Shown: positions 36,276 to 46,900 of the stretch, one piece after another | Layout of the letters: the number at the start of each line of letters is the position of its first letter | How positions within the stretch are numbered: the first letter of the stretch is position 1 | From: a virus | Virus record (IMG/VR): IMGVR_UViG_3300005581_000008 | Location: 1-64,000 of that record | Strand: one strand, 5' to 3' | DNA length: 64,000 nucleotides | Program-made: the position numbers and the translations under genes | The notes under the pieces: generated by a model | The model's database searches: none | What the model was told of the DNA's origin: nothing | The model's input: the letters and a program-made list of their open reading frames with translations, nothing else

Positions 36276-37153
36276 ACTAAGATACCCATTTGTTGAATTT
36301 CATGCTTTGGCATTTTTAATAACCATCGTAATAACCAAATGTCAATCTTATCGCCCATATTTTTGTTTGCCGATAACAACAGTAAAAACAGTGGATCTTT
36401 TATCATCTCTGAAATGTTATTAATGCTGTAGTATTTTAAAATAGTAGGATCTGTGAATGTATTAAATTCTTTTCGCATTTCCATATACAAATCTTTCATA
36501 GAAACTACTGTGTCAAATGAAGCATTTCTATAATCACTAACCCAAGAATTATTCGGTTCTTTTCTTGATAAGTATTTGGCTTTCGCTTCTGGGTAGAAAG
36601 AATACACATATCGATTAACAATATTATCAATAGTGCTATAATCTCCAGAAGCCACTTTCCATTCAACACCTGCGTTTTGTTTAACCCAAGTTTCTGATAG
36701 TTTAAATGGATCATCTTCAGGAATGTCTTCTAATGACATAAACATATCAGAAAGAACTTTTATATTAGCTCTGCTTGTTTGAGATTGCATTAACTTTGCT
36801 CTTGTATTTAAACGAAGTGCAAAAAGTTTGGCAGCATCTAAGAAAAACTCTTTACTTAAATTTGTAACTTGAGTTTTTAATTTAGCAGTAAAGAATTTTA
36901 CAAAACTATCGTTATCAGCGTATATCACAAACGCTTGTTTATTACTTAAAACTAATTCTAGTATTCCGCTAGAAGCAAAATGTTCAAAACAAGAAAATCT
37001 TTGAAAGGCATCTTTTGGACTAGAATTGTTATAATAAAAACTATTAGTTACTACAGGAGTATTGGTGTGGTCTTTTCCTACCACCAAATATTGTTTTGTT
37101 GGATCAAATAATTCTACAGGATAAACATAACAAGAATTAAATAAGTGTAGCAT
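36272..37153 (-). CDS. Unknown cassette protein, paralogue of its neighbour (293 aa)
   Basis: Unrecognised. 293 residues, starting MLHLFNSCYVYPVELFDPTKQYLVV. Residues 1-100 align in pattern with the 335-residue protein (LFxxCY start, then a hydrophobic strand with YADNDSFVKFFTAKL). Residues about 180-293 include aromatic- and Ser-rich helices (YVYSFYPEAKAKYL, TILKYYSINNISEMI). It overlaps the 253-residue gene upstream by 17 bases and the paralogue downstream by 4. No known enzyme signature. Pairing of paralogues suggests a heterodimer. Confidence 0.75.
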   Translation of the reverse strand: MLHLFNSCYVYPVELFDPTKQYLVVGKDHTNTPVVTNSFYYNNSSPKDAFQRFSCFEHFASSGILELVLSNKQAFVIYADNDSFVKFFTAKLKTQVTNLSKEFFLDAAKLFALRLNTRAKLMQSQTSRANIKVLSDMFMSLEDIPEDDPFKLSETWVKQNAGVEWKVASGDYSTIDNIVNRYVYSFYPEAKAKYLSRKEPNNSWVSDYRNASFDTVVSMKDLYMEMRKEFNTFTDPTILKYYSINNISEMIKDPLFLLLLSANKNMGDKIDIWLLRWLLKMPKHEIQQMGILV

Positions 37154-37898
37154 CGGCTTCTTTGATCATTGAATTTAATTGTTGTGGGGTAAATTTAGCG
37201 TCTAAAATAATTTTTAAAATTGGGAAAAACAAACATGTTTTAGAAGACAGATAATAGGTTAATGTTTTACCAGAATATATTGGTCTATCAAAATAGAAAT
37301 CAAAATATTTTAAATCGTCAAACTTTGGTAATGAACCATAGTAATGGAAATTAAATGCTTCATTTAGTAAGATATTTACAAAAGTTTTTCCAACTTCTTG
37401 TTTCTCAGTTACAATATTATTTGTAATAAAATCGCCATGCACCTCATGATACGAATTCAAATTCTTTATCGCTAATAGTATAATTCCATCTAGCAAATCA
37501 GCCAACTGTTTTATTAAATCTTTATTCTGTTCTACAAATAATGCAATGTCACCATTGGATAAAATACTTTTTTGAAGAAAAGGTTTATCATCTTCTGATT
37601 TATCAACTAAAGATAGATCGTATCCTTTATACAAAAATAAAGATTTAAGAACTGCTGCTTCTAATTGTTCAATATGGCATGTTGAATTGTGTTTAATAAA
37701 TTCGCAAATCAAATCACTTTTTTCATCGTAAGCAATATCTGTGAAATCAATATTCAAATTTTCATATTTTAGATTACTAAGATATGTAATAAAGTTCTTA
37801 CCTTTAATTTTTGAATTGGCATAGTCAATGGCTGGAGATTTTATATCTCCAGTTATAATATGTTTTAAAACTTCAGAGTCAAATGGTATAGTGTACAT
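37137..37898 (-). CDS. Unknown cassette protein (253 aa)
   Basis: Unrecognised. I place the start at the ATG at 37898, where stop and start share one base (TAATG) with the precursor-like gene; an upstream non-ATG start would add 10 residues. The protein is soluble and helical, with many Lys, Leu, Asn and Asp, and ends in TPQQLNSMIKEADATLI. Central segments (DLIKQLADLLDGIILLAIKNLNSYHEVHGDFI) are amphipathic helix. No Cys cluster and no catalytic motif. Its immediate coupling to the precursor-like gene suggests that it binds, exports or protects that product, but this is inference. Confidence 0.72.
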   Translation of the reverse strand: MYTIPFDSEVLKHIITGDIKSPAIDYANSKIKGKNFITYLSNLKYENLNIDFTDIAYDEKSDLICEFIKHNSTCHIEQLEAAVLKSLFLYKGYDLSLVDKSEDDKPFLQKSILSNGDIALFVEQNKDLIKQLADLLDGIILLAIKNLNSYHEVHGDFITNNIVTEKQEVGKTFVNILLNEAFNFHYYGSLPKFDDLKYFDFYFDRPIYSGKTLTYYLSSKTCLFFPILKIILDAKFTPQQLNSMIKEADATLI

Positions 37899-38419
37899 TA
37901 AATACTTCCGTGGCAAGATCCATGGCAATTACTATGACAGTAAAATTCTTCTATGGTAACTGTGGTAGTTCTATTAGTATCTATTGCAGTTGATAGCAAA
38001 GCAACGAAAGCATCTAAATCAGAAACAGTAATAGTGTCTCCACCCTCTACTCCAATAAGAGGATCTGGCGCAATTTGATAAGTTTCACTAAGGCTAGTTA
38101 TATTAGTCTCGTTAAATTGTAAAGAAGATCTTGGATTCCCACCATTTTGATACCACTTCAATAAATTAACAGATCGTATTCTTGATAATAACTGCGCATA
38201 GTTTTTAAAATTTGTGGTTATTGTAGAAGCAACCACATTAGTATCTGAGATCTCGGAAGCAAAACTAGCAGGTATTGTTAAATCAGCTGCTGTGGCTGGT
38301 GCCTGAGAAAAAGGATTGGTCGTAGCTGACCATACAATACCAGTATTGTATAATGTCTTTAATGCTTCCATCGATTCAACGATGTTTGCTTTTGTTATAT
38401 TATCGCCAGCTGTTGTCAT
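37898..38419 (-). CDS. Putative modified-peptide precursor ending in (Cys-His-x-x)3
   Basis: 173 residues. Residues 1-160 contain no Cys and look like a soluble leader or carrier (NIVESMEALKTLYNTGIVW, EGGDTITVSDLDAFVALLSTAID). The last 13 residues are C161-H-S-N-C165-H-G-S-C169-H-G-S-I: three tandem four-residue units. The start ATG is preceded by AAAGG seven bases away. The gene overlaps a radical SAM/SPASM gene by 20 bases and is coupled to the next by TAATG. Clustering of modifying enzymes next to a short Cys/His core is how modified-peptide systems are built. An alternative is a virion protein with a metal-binding tail. No homologue is known to me by name. Confidence 0.8.
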   Translation of the reverse strand: MTTAGDNITKANIVESMEALKTLYNTGIVWSATTNPFSQAPATAADLTIPASFASEISDTNVVASTITTNFKNYAQLLSRIRSVNLLKWYQNGGNPRSSLQFNETNITSLSETYQIAPDPLIGVEGGDTITVSDLDAFVALLSTAIDTNRTTTVTIEEFYCHSNCHGSCHGSI

Positions 38420-39479
38420 TCTTTAACCTTTGCATTAGTGTTTTCGGTGCTGCACAGATATCTCCTTGCCATTTCAATTGATGGCAGTCGCTATTGCAGA
38501 TATCAAATACATCACAGGTATAGCAACGAGGGTCTCTTTCTATCTCGCATGTAATGTTATTTATTCTTCCTCTGGCGGAGAGTAAAGTTCTAATAGGTTG
38601 AGATATATCTCCAAACCCATTACCCACTGCAGCATTCGGACATCCAGCCACAGTTCCATCGGCATTAATCGTAAAGATTTTCTGTTCACAATCTCTACAT
38701 CTAACTCCACCATGTATTCCCTTAGTTATAGAGGAATACACACCTTCCAGTAGGACATCTTTATATTTAGGTTTTATTGTCTGATAGGTTTCATGCATTC
38801 TAACAAACCAATCGTCTTGGTCTTTATTTGCAGGAAAGATATGTGTATTTTCTAGAGCCGATCCATCGTGGGTTAGTCGTTCAAACTGCACCCAATTAAC
38901 ACCTAGCGTATTCAGCCAGAGAACTAACTCAGTGGTATCCATCTCCATTAGTTGTTTATTAAGGCTAATATTCAGTGTAATATTATGCCCAGCATCTACT
39001 ACAGTTTGAAGATTCTTTCGCCAGAGGTTTTCTTGTTTATCATTCTCAAATCGAATACCTTTATCCCACGAAGTGCAGAATCCATTTTTAAGAACAGTTT
39101 TGAAAAACTGCATATGATCTTCAGTTAGATTAAAACATAGATTTGTAGAGCAAGACCAGTTAAGATTCGGGAATAATTTTGATACTTTATCCCAGACATA
39201 ATACATATCATCCAGCGGAGCAAGGAATGGTTCTCCTCCATGAAATGTAATATTCCCACCATTGAAAGATGGGCATTCCTCGTGGAGTCGTTCAAACCAC
39301 TCTACAGTATGTTCGGGATTAAAGTATATCTTTTTGCCGTTGGCACCATTTGTAAAACAGTGTTGGCAATTAAGTTGACAAGTTTCTGTGGTCTTGAGAT
39401 AGACCACTAAATCTTTTGGGATTAATATATCTGAAAGAGATACATCTGTCTTATGAAAGACAATTGGTTGAGTTATCAT
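38400..39479 (-). CDS. Radical SAM/SPASM maturase-like enzyme, copy 1 (359 aa)
   Basis: 359 residues. The cluster motif is C34-QLN-C38-QH-C41, with GGEP at 81-84 (ITFHGGEPFLAPLDD). The C-terminal SPASM region holds C261, C264, C280 (RCRDCEQKIFTINADGTVAGC), C311, C319, C322, C328, C332 and C342 (RCYTCDVFDICNSDCHQLKW). This arrangement is typical of sulfatase-maturase and RiPP-maturase relatives, which make formylglycine, thioether or C-C bonds on Cys, Ser or other residues of peptides. It overlaps the Cys-His-tailed protein by 20 bases, so it is the first candidate for modifying that tail. It starts 6 bases after the 405-residue fibre gene. Confidence 0.9.
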   Translation of the reverse strand: MITQPIVFHKTDVSLSDILIPKDLVVYLKTTETCQLNCQHCFTNGANGKKIYFNPEHTVEWFERLHEECPSFNGGNITFHGGEPFLAPLDDMYYVWDKVSKLFPNLNWSCSTNLCFNLTEDHMQFFKTVLKNGFCTSWDKGIRFENDKQENLWRKNLQTVVDAGHNITLNISLNKQLMEMDTTELVLWLNTLGVNWVQFERLTHDGSALENTHIFPANKDQDDWFVRMHETYQTIKPKYKDVLLEGVYSSITKGIHGGVRCRDCEQKIFTINADGTVAGCPNAAVGNGFGDISQPIRTLLSARGRINNITCEIERDPRCYTCDVFDICNSDCHQLKWQGDICAAPKTLMQRLKNDNSWR

Positions 39480-39485
39480 GAAGCA

Positions 39486-40703
39486 TTATAAAATTACACA
39501 TTCAACAAGTTTAACATTAACATCTTCATTTGTTTCTAATGCTATTGCAAAACTATTATTCGTATCACCGAAGAATGCTTTACCGTCTTGATTACAAATT
39601 AGTGGTTGTCCTTTACGGATTGGTCCAATAACTTTAACTGGCACACGACCACGAAGGGCAATAGCCTGTCCTTCTAATTCATCGTTCATAATGAAAGCTG
39701 GGTTTGTAGACACAACACCAAGAACTCTTTGTCCAGAAGTATAGGAAGCAGTACCTTCAGCGTCGCCAGCAGATGCAACAACAATAACTGTTCCAGGTTC
39801 ATATTCTTGATCAGTTGTATATTTTTCTGCCAAGTCAGCGTATTTAGCGGAAGTTGCAGTACCGTAAATAGTACCAAACCTATTTACTGATTGTCCAATA
39901 TCACCTGTGCCATCTGTACCAGATTTTAAAATTTGAGAAACTGTAGGAGTTTGACTCCCATCAATAGTAATATTACCAGCAACACCATTTGCATTTGTTA
40001 ATGCGATATTTGTTCCAGCAGTTAATGTTCTGGTAGTTGATGTTCCAGAACCAGTTCTAACAACTAAACCAGTTGTTGTTAGAGCAGACAATGCAACTAA
40101 CTCTGCAGAATATCCTTGCACATCTAAACCTACAACTAGTCCAAGATTAGTTCTTGCCTGTGCTGCATCAGATGCACCAGTACCGCCATCAGCAAGTGCC
40201 AAGTCAGTAATACCACTAATAGTACCACCAGTTATAGTTACACTATTAGATGCTTGCGTGGCGATGTTACCAAGTCCAAGAGCAGTTCTTGCATTGGCAG
40301 CAGTATTAGCACCAGTGCCACCATTTTCAAGTGCCACGATACCTGTAACATTGTTTGCGTTACCACTTAAAGAACCAGTAAAAACACCAGTAACATTACC
40401 TGTTAAATTACCAACAAAAGAAGTAGCAGTAATAGTACCTGCAGCAAAATTTCCAGAAGAATCACGACGAACAAGAGTGCTAGCAGTATTAGTAGTGGCT
40501 TGTTCAAAACCATCAACAGTGTCCGCATCTAAACCAGAGCCAGACCCATCTACTGTTTTAATTTTAGTTAAAACATCAGCAGCTGTATACAAGGCGGAAT
40601 CTAGTTTAGATCCAACCTCAGTGTTTAGGTTACTGAAATTAGCATCTGCCTCTGCAATCGTTAATGGACTGCCTTTAGTTGTTCTTAATACGATTACCGC
40701 CAT
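39486..40703 (-). CDS. Tail fibre protein with Peptidase_G2-like C-terminal region (405 aa)
   Basis: 405 residues. N-terminus VLRTTKGSPLTIAEADANFSNLN is the usual fibre attachment region; VDGFEQATTNTASTLVRRD and ENGGTGANTAANARTALGLGN are repeat motifs of fibre shafts. From about residue 280 (GTATSAKYADLAEKYTTDQEYEPGT, RVLGVVSTNPAFIMN, LRGRVPVKVIGPIRKGQPLI) a C-terminal domain resembles Peptidase_G2-type intramolecular chaperone ends of phage fibres. It borders the modification cassette on its right side and starts one base inside the stop of the small coiled-coil gene. Confidence 0.83.
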   Translation of the reverse strand: MAVIVLRTTKGSPLTIAEADANFSNLNTEVGSKLDSALYTAADVLTKIKTVDGSGSGLDADTVDGFEQATTNTASTLVRRDSSGNFAAGTITATSFVGNLTGNVTGVFTGSLSGNANNVTGIVALENGGTGANTAANARTALGLGNIATQASNSVTITGGTISGITDLALADGGTGASDAAQARTNLGLVVGLDVQGYSAELVALSALTTTGLVVRTGSGTSTTRTLTAGTNIALTNANGVAGNITIDGSQTPTVSQILKSGTDGTGDIGQSVNRFGTIYGTATSAKYADLAEKYTTDQEYEPGTVIVVASAGDAEGTASYTSGQRVLGVVSTNPAFIMNDELEGQAIALRGRVPVKVIGPIRKGQPLICNQDGKAFFGDTNNSFAIALETNEDVNVKLVECVIL

Positions 40704-40927
40704 TATCGTTCCTTATTGATAAGAGAGATTAATAATTGTTTAATCTCTGCAACATCTGTTTTTAAATTTTGTATATCATTAGAGTTTGAACTAATCTTTT
40801 CTTGCAAACTCTTTTGGGCATTCATCTTAGCCATATAATTCATATAATCAGTGGCATTAGTATTTATCACTGCGCCACTAGATATATCTCTAGCTAACCC
40901 ATCTTTGTCTTTTATTTTTACTAACAT
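40703..40927 (-). CDS. Small coiled-coil protein (about 74 aa)
   Basis: I take the ATG at 40927, which overlaps the stop of the 2188-residue gene by one base (TAATG), giving 74 residues: MLVKIKDKDGLARDISSGAVINTNATDYMNYMAKM and onward. A longer TTG-initiated form is possible but unlikely. The C-terminal half is a clear coiled coil (LQEKISSNSNDIQNLKTDVAEIKQLLISLI). Similar small proteins occur next to fibre genes in T4-like aquatic phages. Probably a trimeric fibre connector or oligomerisation factor; function not established. Confidence 0.72.
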   Translation of the reverse strand: MLVKIKDKDGLARDISSGAVINTNATDYMNYMAKMNAQKSLQEKISSNSNDIQNLKTDVAEIKQLLISLINKER

Positions 40928-43900
40928 TATGCGCAAGAGATTACACGAAGATCTTTAATTCTTGGTACTTCTGAACTATTAGTAGACTTCATTACAATCT
41001 TTAATTTAACAGCATCATAAGTTTCCATATCTTTCTTAGAGAAAGATGCGTCTACAAATCTACCAGTACTATTGCTATAATAAGGAATAGTTGTGTCTGG
41101 AGTCATTTGGGTAAACGGAATAGAATCCCACTCTGTGGTAGAACCAACTGGTGATGTTTTATACCAAACTTCAACACCTGCTTCTACTGGAAGATTAATA
41201 GCAAATTTAACTCTTAAGAAAGTAGAAGCATTTGCTAAATTAACTTTCTTAGTTACATATTTACTATAAGAAGAAGAATTATCTGGAGCAGTTTCTGCCA
41301 CGAATCTCTCTTTCTGTTTAATCATTATAGCATTAGCTCCAACTGCTTCAGTGGTAAATGTTAAACCATCAGTTCTACTAACAGTTGTTGTAACAGTATA
41401 ATATTTAATACCAGTGACAGCAGCCAAAGTTAATGCAGCGTTTGCAGTTAGAGTGATTGTAGTTGCAGTAACTGCAAGAACAGTTCCGATAAATGTAGAA
41501 CCTTGGAATAACGCAAAGCCAATTTTCACACCATCTGAAACAAAGTTAGTTCCTGTCACAGCTGTACTACTAGAACTAGAAGTAAATGTACCAGTTAATG
41601 CCGTTCCACCATCAATAGAAGTAGAAGATACTAAGAATGTACCATTATTATCAGCATTTGACGAACCAGAAACAGTAATATACTTACCAACAGTCACACC
41701 AAACATGGCACCATGTCTTGTGTTAATTTGAGTTCCACTGAAAGATACGGCACTAGAACCAAGGAATGATCCACCGTAATTTCCAATTAGAACATTATCA
41801 TCAAGATTTGCTACATTTAGGTTATCTGATGTTGGGCTGTTAATTTTATTATTAATTGTAATTAAGCTAGTTCTATGTGTATCTAGAATAGGTGATAGTG
41901 CTGCATTGCTACTGCTAAACTGGCAGTTTAAATACATAGATTTAATACCAGAACTCCATCCAGAATTAGCAGGAAGTTCATTAATTTCAGAAGCTACCAT
42001 TTTTGGAGCAAAGAAATTATTAGTTTCATTTACGAGAATAGATTCATATGTCAAAGTCTCTGGAGTCACATAAGCAACCTGAGAACTATTATCTACTGCT
42101 TTACCAGTAGTTGCTTTAAAACCAAACTCAATTGGAGTTTCAGAGAAAGACTGAATTTGAATTGCTGGTTGAATTGCATCAAACTGAATATTTCTGGTAG
42201 CCTTAACTGTTGATCCGCCAGAATAACCAGATGAAGTTGCAGTACCGCCAGCAATAGTGATAACATAGCTATCTAAATCTACATCGCTAATAGTATGAGT
42301 ACTATTAAATAATGCAAATGCGATTCCATTAACATTGGCAGTAACTCCACTAATAGTTACCTTTGATCCAGATGGCATACCATGATTTGTATGCCAGACA
42401 CGAACCTTATTATTAGTTACATTGGGTGTTACTCTAGTTTCAAATGGATCATAATCTAAAGTTTGTAGCGGAACAACATCGTTAATGTATTCAACATTAG
42501 ATAATACATCAGTTCTAAAGTTTGCACGATAGATTGCAAATTTAAGATCTTGTGATTGATCCGCTGTCCAAGTAGAAGCATTCTGAGATTTAAATAACGA
42601 ACCAAGATATGGTTGCTCAGAAATAGTTCTACTAGTTCCTACCATTAATTCACCAACTTGAGAGATCCAAACATTATATGAATTACAATCAGAAGCTAGA
42701 ACTATACAGTATTCTGTATTTTCTGCAACATAAACTGGAGATGGGAATGTGAAAGTTGTTGGTGTATCCCACTTATTAACTTCTACATCATCTAGTGTAA
42801 CAGTTTGAGTTGAAATATTAACTTGTTCTGGTTTTAATGTTACACGAGAAAATGGTAATACTCGTTTTCCTGGATAACCATTAACAACCTCACGAAGTTC
42901 TAACATAACAGGAATTTTTGTATCTTTAGTAGCAAAGAATACATCAACTTTAGATAAGAAACACCCACCCTTAACATCAATTAAGAATGTTTGCGCAAGC
43001 GGATCCCACCATCCAGTATCTGCTACAACTCGTTCAGATGATTGAATAATAACTTGGTTATCACTCAACTGTTCTTCAACTAACTGTGCATTTCTAACAG
43101 AATGTATAGTTGTTTCACGAGTTTCTAAAATACCCTCTGCACGATAATTTGCTCTTGCACGAGATGTGAATAGTCCATCTGCAGTAGTAACATCAACTAA
43201 TTTTAGTTCACGAGTACCGCAACGGAATCTTATTGATTCTGTATTTGGAATATTAAAGAGTAACTGAACATCACCATTAAAATTAGATACTAAAGGAGTG
43301 CCTTGTGCATTAGATGTTAAAGATGTAAATGTACCAGTCGCTAAAGAATTTGAACCAGTAATAATATCAGAAGCGACGAATGTTCCTTGAACATTAACTA
43401 CATACAAAGAATACGCATTTGATGTAGCGTCTGGATCAAAATCTTTACCAACTACTACTGCAGTCGCAAGAGAAACTGATCCTGTAATAACATCACCACG
43501 ATTTAAACATACTTGTGAATCACCACTAATTCTTCGAGCAGTTCCAGAAGCACTGCTACCCACATTAACATCAATATTAAAAGCACCACTTGTTGGTGTA
43601 TAAACTAGTTTAGATGCTGGTGTACAATAAGCAGAAATATCCACACCATCAAAGAATGGATAGAAACGAGTGTTTGGTTTTAACTTTTGAATCTGTATAA
43701 GAATGTTTCTTGAACGAATGTACGGAAGAGCAGCAGTAGAAAGAACACGATCTCCAATAATTTGTCTGTCAATTTTTTGCACTAAAGATGTTTTGATACC
43801 AGTTCTTGATTGTCCAACTTCAGTTGCAGTAGACTCAACAGTAATCTGACGAGCATTACCCCAGCCAACACCACCGAATTTTGCATTGGCTTCTGCTTGT

Positions 43901-46900
43901 GATAAACGAACATCACCAAAACCAGAAGCCCATTCTCTACCAAATGTATATTTAATATTACTATTAGTAGAAGCACCAGACCACTGAGTTTGCCACGCAT
44001 TCCATATTGTTCCCAATACACCAGATTTTTCGGCAATATTTTTTACAGTAGTAAAGTTACCTTCAACATCGATAACTAAATCTGGGCGACGATCAATCTC
44101 AAACCAATCATCAGATGATGGATTAATTTTAACATCACCGAGGAAAGTGAATACAGCAAATGGGTTAATATTTTCTAAACGAGAAGCATATGGTTGATCA
44201 ATTATTTTAACATGTGGTACAGTTGTGTTTAGAGGTAATGTAATAACATCACCATACAATTTGTAATTAGCACTAGTTCTTTGAGAATCAATATTATTTT
44301 TCTCTAATAAATTTATGTTGTTCATTGAATAGAATGGGCGCAGTTCAGCGTTTTCCATATCAATGGAGCACATATAATCTGGAGATAATGTATCACCAGT
44401 AGCGTGTCCTGTAAATCCGTCTACGATAAATCCATTTTTAAATCTAGTATTACCAGTAGAATCTACAATGTTTAATGATTCTGTTTGTTGTTCTAGTAAT
44501 GATAGAGATGTATAATACTCAAGATTGTCAATTCTTTTTTCTAGTTTACCGATATCACGCATAGTGTATCGTTTGTTATCAATTCTATTAATTTGAACAT
44601 TATTACTATTAGTTCCAAATGTGTATGGTTCTAAAGTCAATGTATATAAAACTAATCCAAGAGTAGGATCTAGTGGTTCACCTGGATTTAATGATGACAC
44701 TCCATCAATCGGGAAAAATTCACCAGCAAAGTCTACCGCAATTTTAGTTTTTCTAGAAAGATAGTATGAATAATGAGTGATAAAATCAATACCTCTTTTA
44801 GGTACTAATGTGTTTGTAGAGCTAAATGTTAATCCACTATCAGCAATAATTGGTCTAAAATCTACACAGTCTCTTAAAGACACACCCATAAATGATGGGA
44901 TATTTGTGTAACTAACTTGCCCTGCAACATAAGAGTCAACAGTACAATAGTCGCCAGCATCATGCGTAAAGTAATCAAATGTTACTTCAATTGGTGCTTC
45001 TGGTGGGGCATAAGAATTCTTAAGAACTAATCTGGCTAGATCATAGTGAGTGTGTCTTTGTCCGTTATCCCAGTCATAACGATCTGAAATATCAATAGTG
45101 TATCCACCAGTTGGAGCAGAGAATGTTCCGCTTCTCATTTTAACAGAGACTAGTCGATATCCATCTGCCTTACCCAATAGTACTTCTGTAGCCTGTGCTT
45201 CACCTTGTGCAGTGAATGTTGCGACAGCTGATGGAACTAGCGTTTTAGTTTTTCTAGTGACATTGGCACCAGTTTTGTTAATTGCACAAATAAGCGTAAT
45301 GTTATTACTACTAGATACACCACCAGTAAATGATACTGTGATAGATACAGTTCCAGTACCAGTAATACTATACTGAGATGTAGAAAGAACTGTACCAGTA
45401 CTAGAGTTAACAATAATGTAGTTATCAGTGTCTGCAGTTGATGCGAATGTTGCGCCACTATTAACTGTAAATGTTAGAGAAGAACCAGTATATGTCGATG
45501 AAAATCTTTGGTATACTGTGTAGTTAGAAATTGTAGAACCATCTGCAGCTTTTACAGATTTAATTGCAAATTGAGGTAACTGATACACCAATGATGTAGA
45601 TTCTGGTTCAATAATCTTAGTAGATAATCTATCCGCAGTTTTATCTACGATAGTAATTGAAGAATCTACTTCCATTTGATCTTGTGCTGTCACAGCAATA
45701 ACTCTGCGTTGAGTTCCACCGAAAGAAACAATATCACCAGCAATAAAATCTGTCTGGAATGTTGTACCAGAACCTTTAATGAAAACACCTGCTGCTGGAG
45801 TTGTAGAACCGCTGGTTGCTACAGAAGTTCCAGAACCACGAGTTATAGTTAATATCGGATTAATATCTGCACTGAAACTTGTAGCAGCAGAACCACCACT
45901 AAAGAAGAACGATTTTACTTTACGGTTAAAGTCAAAGTTACCATTCATCTTAACATCGAATAAAGATAGTTTATAGATGGCTGTTGCAGATCCTGGATTA
46001 GAACCACTGTCCCATTCAATAAAACGAACTCGTGCAGTTCCAACTGCAGTTGCTCCACTTGGTGCAGTACCGCCAGTAACAACTGGTCTATCATACAATG
46101 TAACAGAAGAATAATCTCCGATCGGAGGAGCACCCCAGAGATTGGTAATTGTTGCATAGTTACCAACAGTAGTTTGTAATGCCTGAGAAGTTACTTGAAT
46201 ACTTTCTCTGGCTTTTTCTACTGTCACATAACTGGTTGATGGTTTTTCAATTTCATAACCTTGAACATACGCTTTTCCAGGCTCTAAACCAATTGCCAAT
46301 TTTTTTTCGTTGAGTAGGTTAGCTGCTACATCTTGAGCATCAGATGGTGCAAATACACCACGATTATAGAATGGTGACGAATTCCATTCCCATGTAACAC
46401 CTGTTCCTGAACCATCTTGAGCAACACCAGATGTGTGGATAGGACCAGGAGTTGCTGCGCCATTATTAACAGATTGTGCATTATCTTTAGCAACATAAGT
46501 GTTGCCATTATTTGTAACAACATCACCTGTTATGTAATATTTTGCAGCTGCCCATGCACCACGATTATTGTTTCTATATTCACGAACATCGATTTCAAAA
46601 TTCTTAACAGTATAATTACCAGACTCATCATAAGTTCGGTGAGCAAATTCTTGTTGCAGGATAGAATATTCTGTTCGGTTTGTACCACGCTGGATGGCAC
46701 CATCGCCAGTTCTAATTAACTCAATAAAGTCAATATCAATGACGCTATCCAATGAAAATTTAGTTAGCGTTGCAGCAATAGAATAACGATGCGCACCTGG
46801 AGCAGCATAGTTAAATGAATTCTGTGCGTTATCGAATAGAGTTTCGTCTTCTTCAGAAGTTAGAATAGATTCAGTTGCAACAAGACCAATACGATATGTT

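Noticed and set aside
37898-37940. Cys-His tail read as a zinc finger or metallothionein
   Set aside because: The strict four-residue spacing CHxx and C-terminal placement do not match zinc-finger spacing, and the rest lacks Cys. The adjacent SPASM enzymes make a peptide core a better reading, though metal binding is not excluded.
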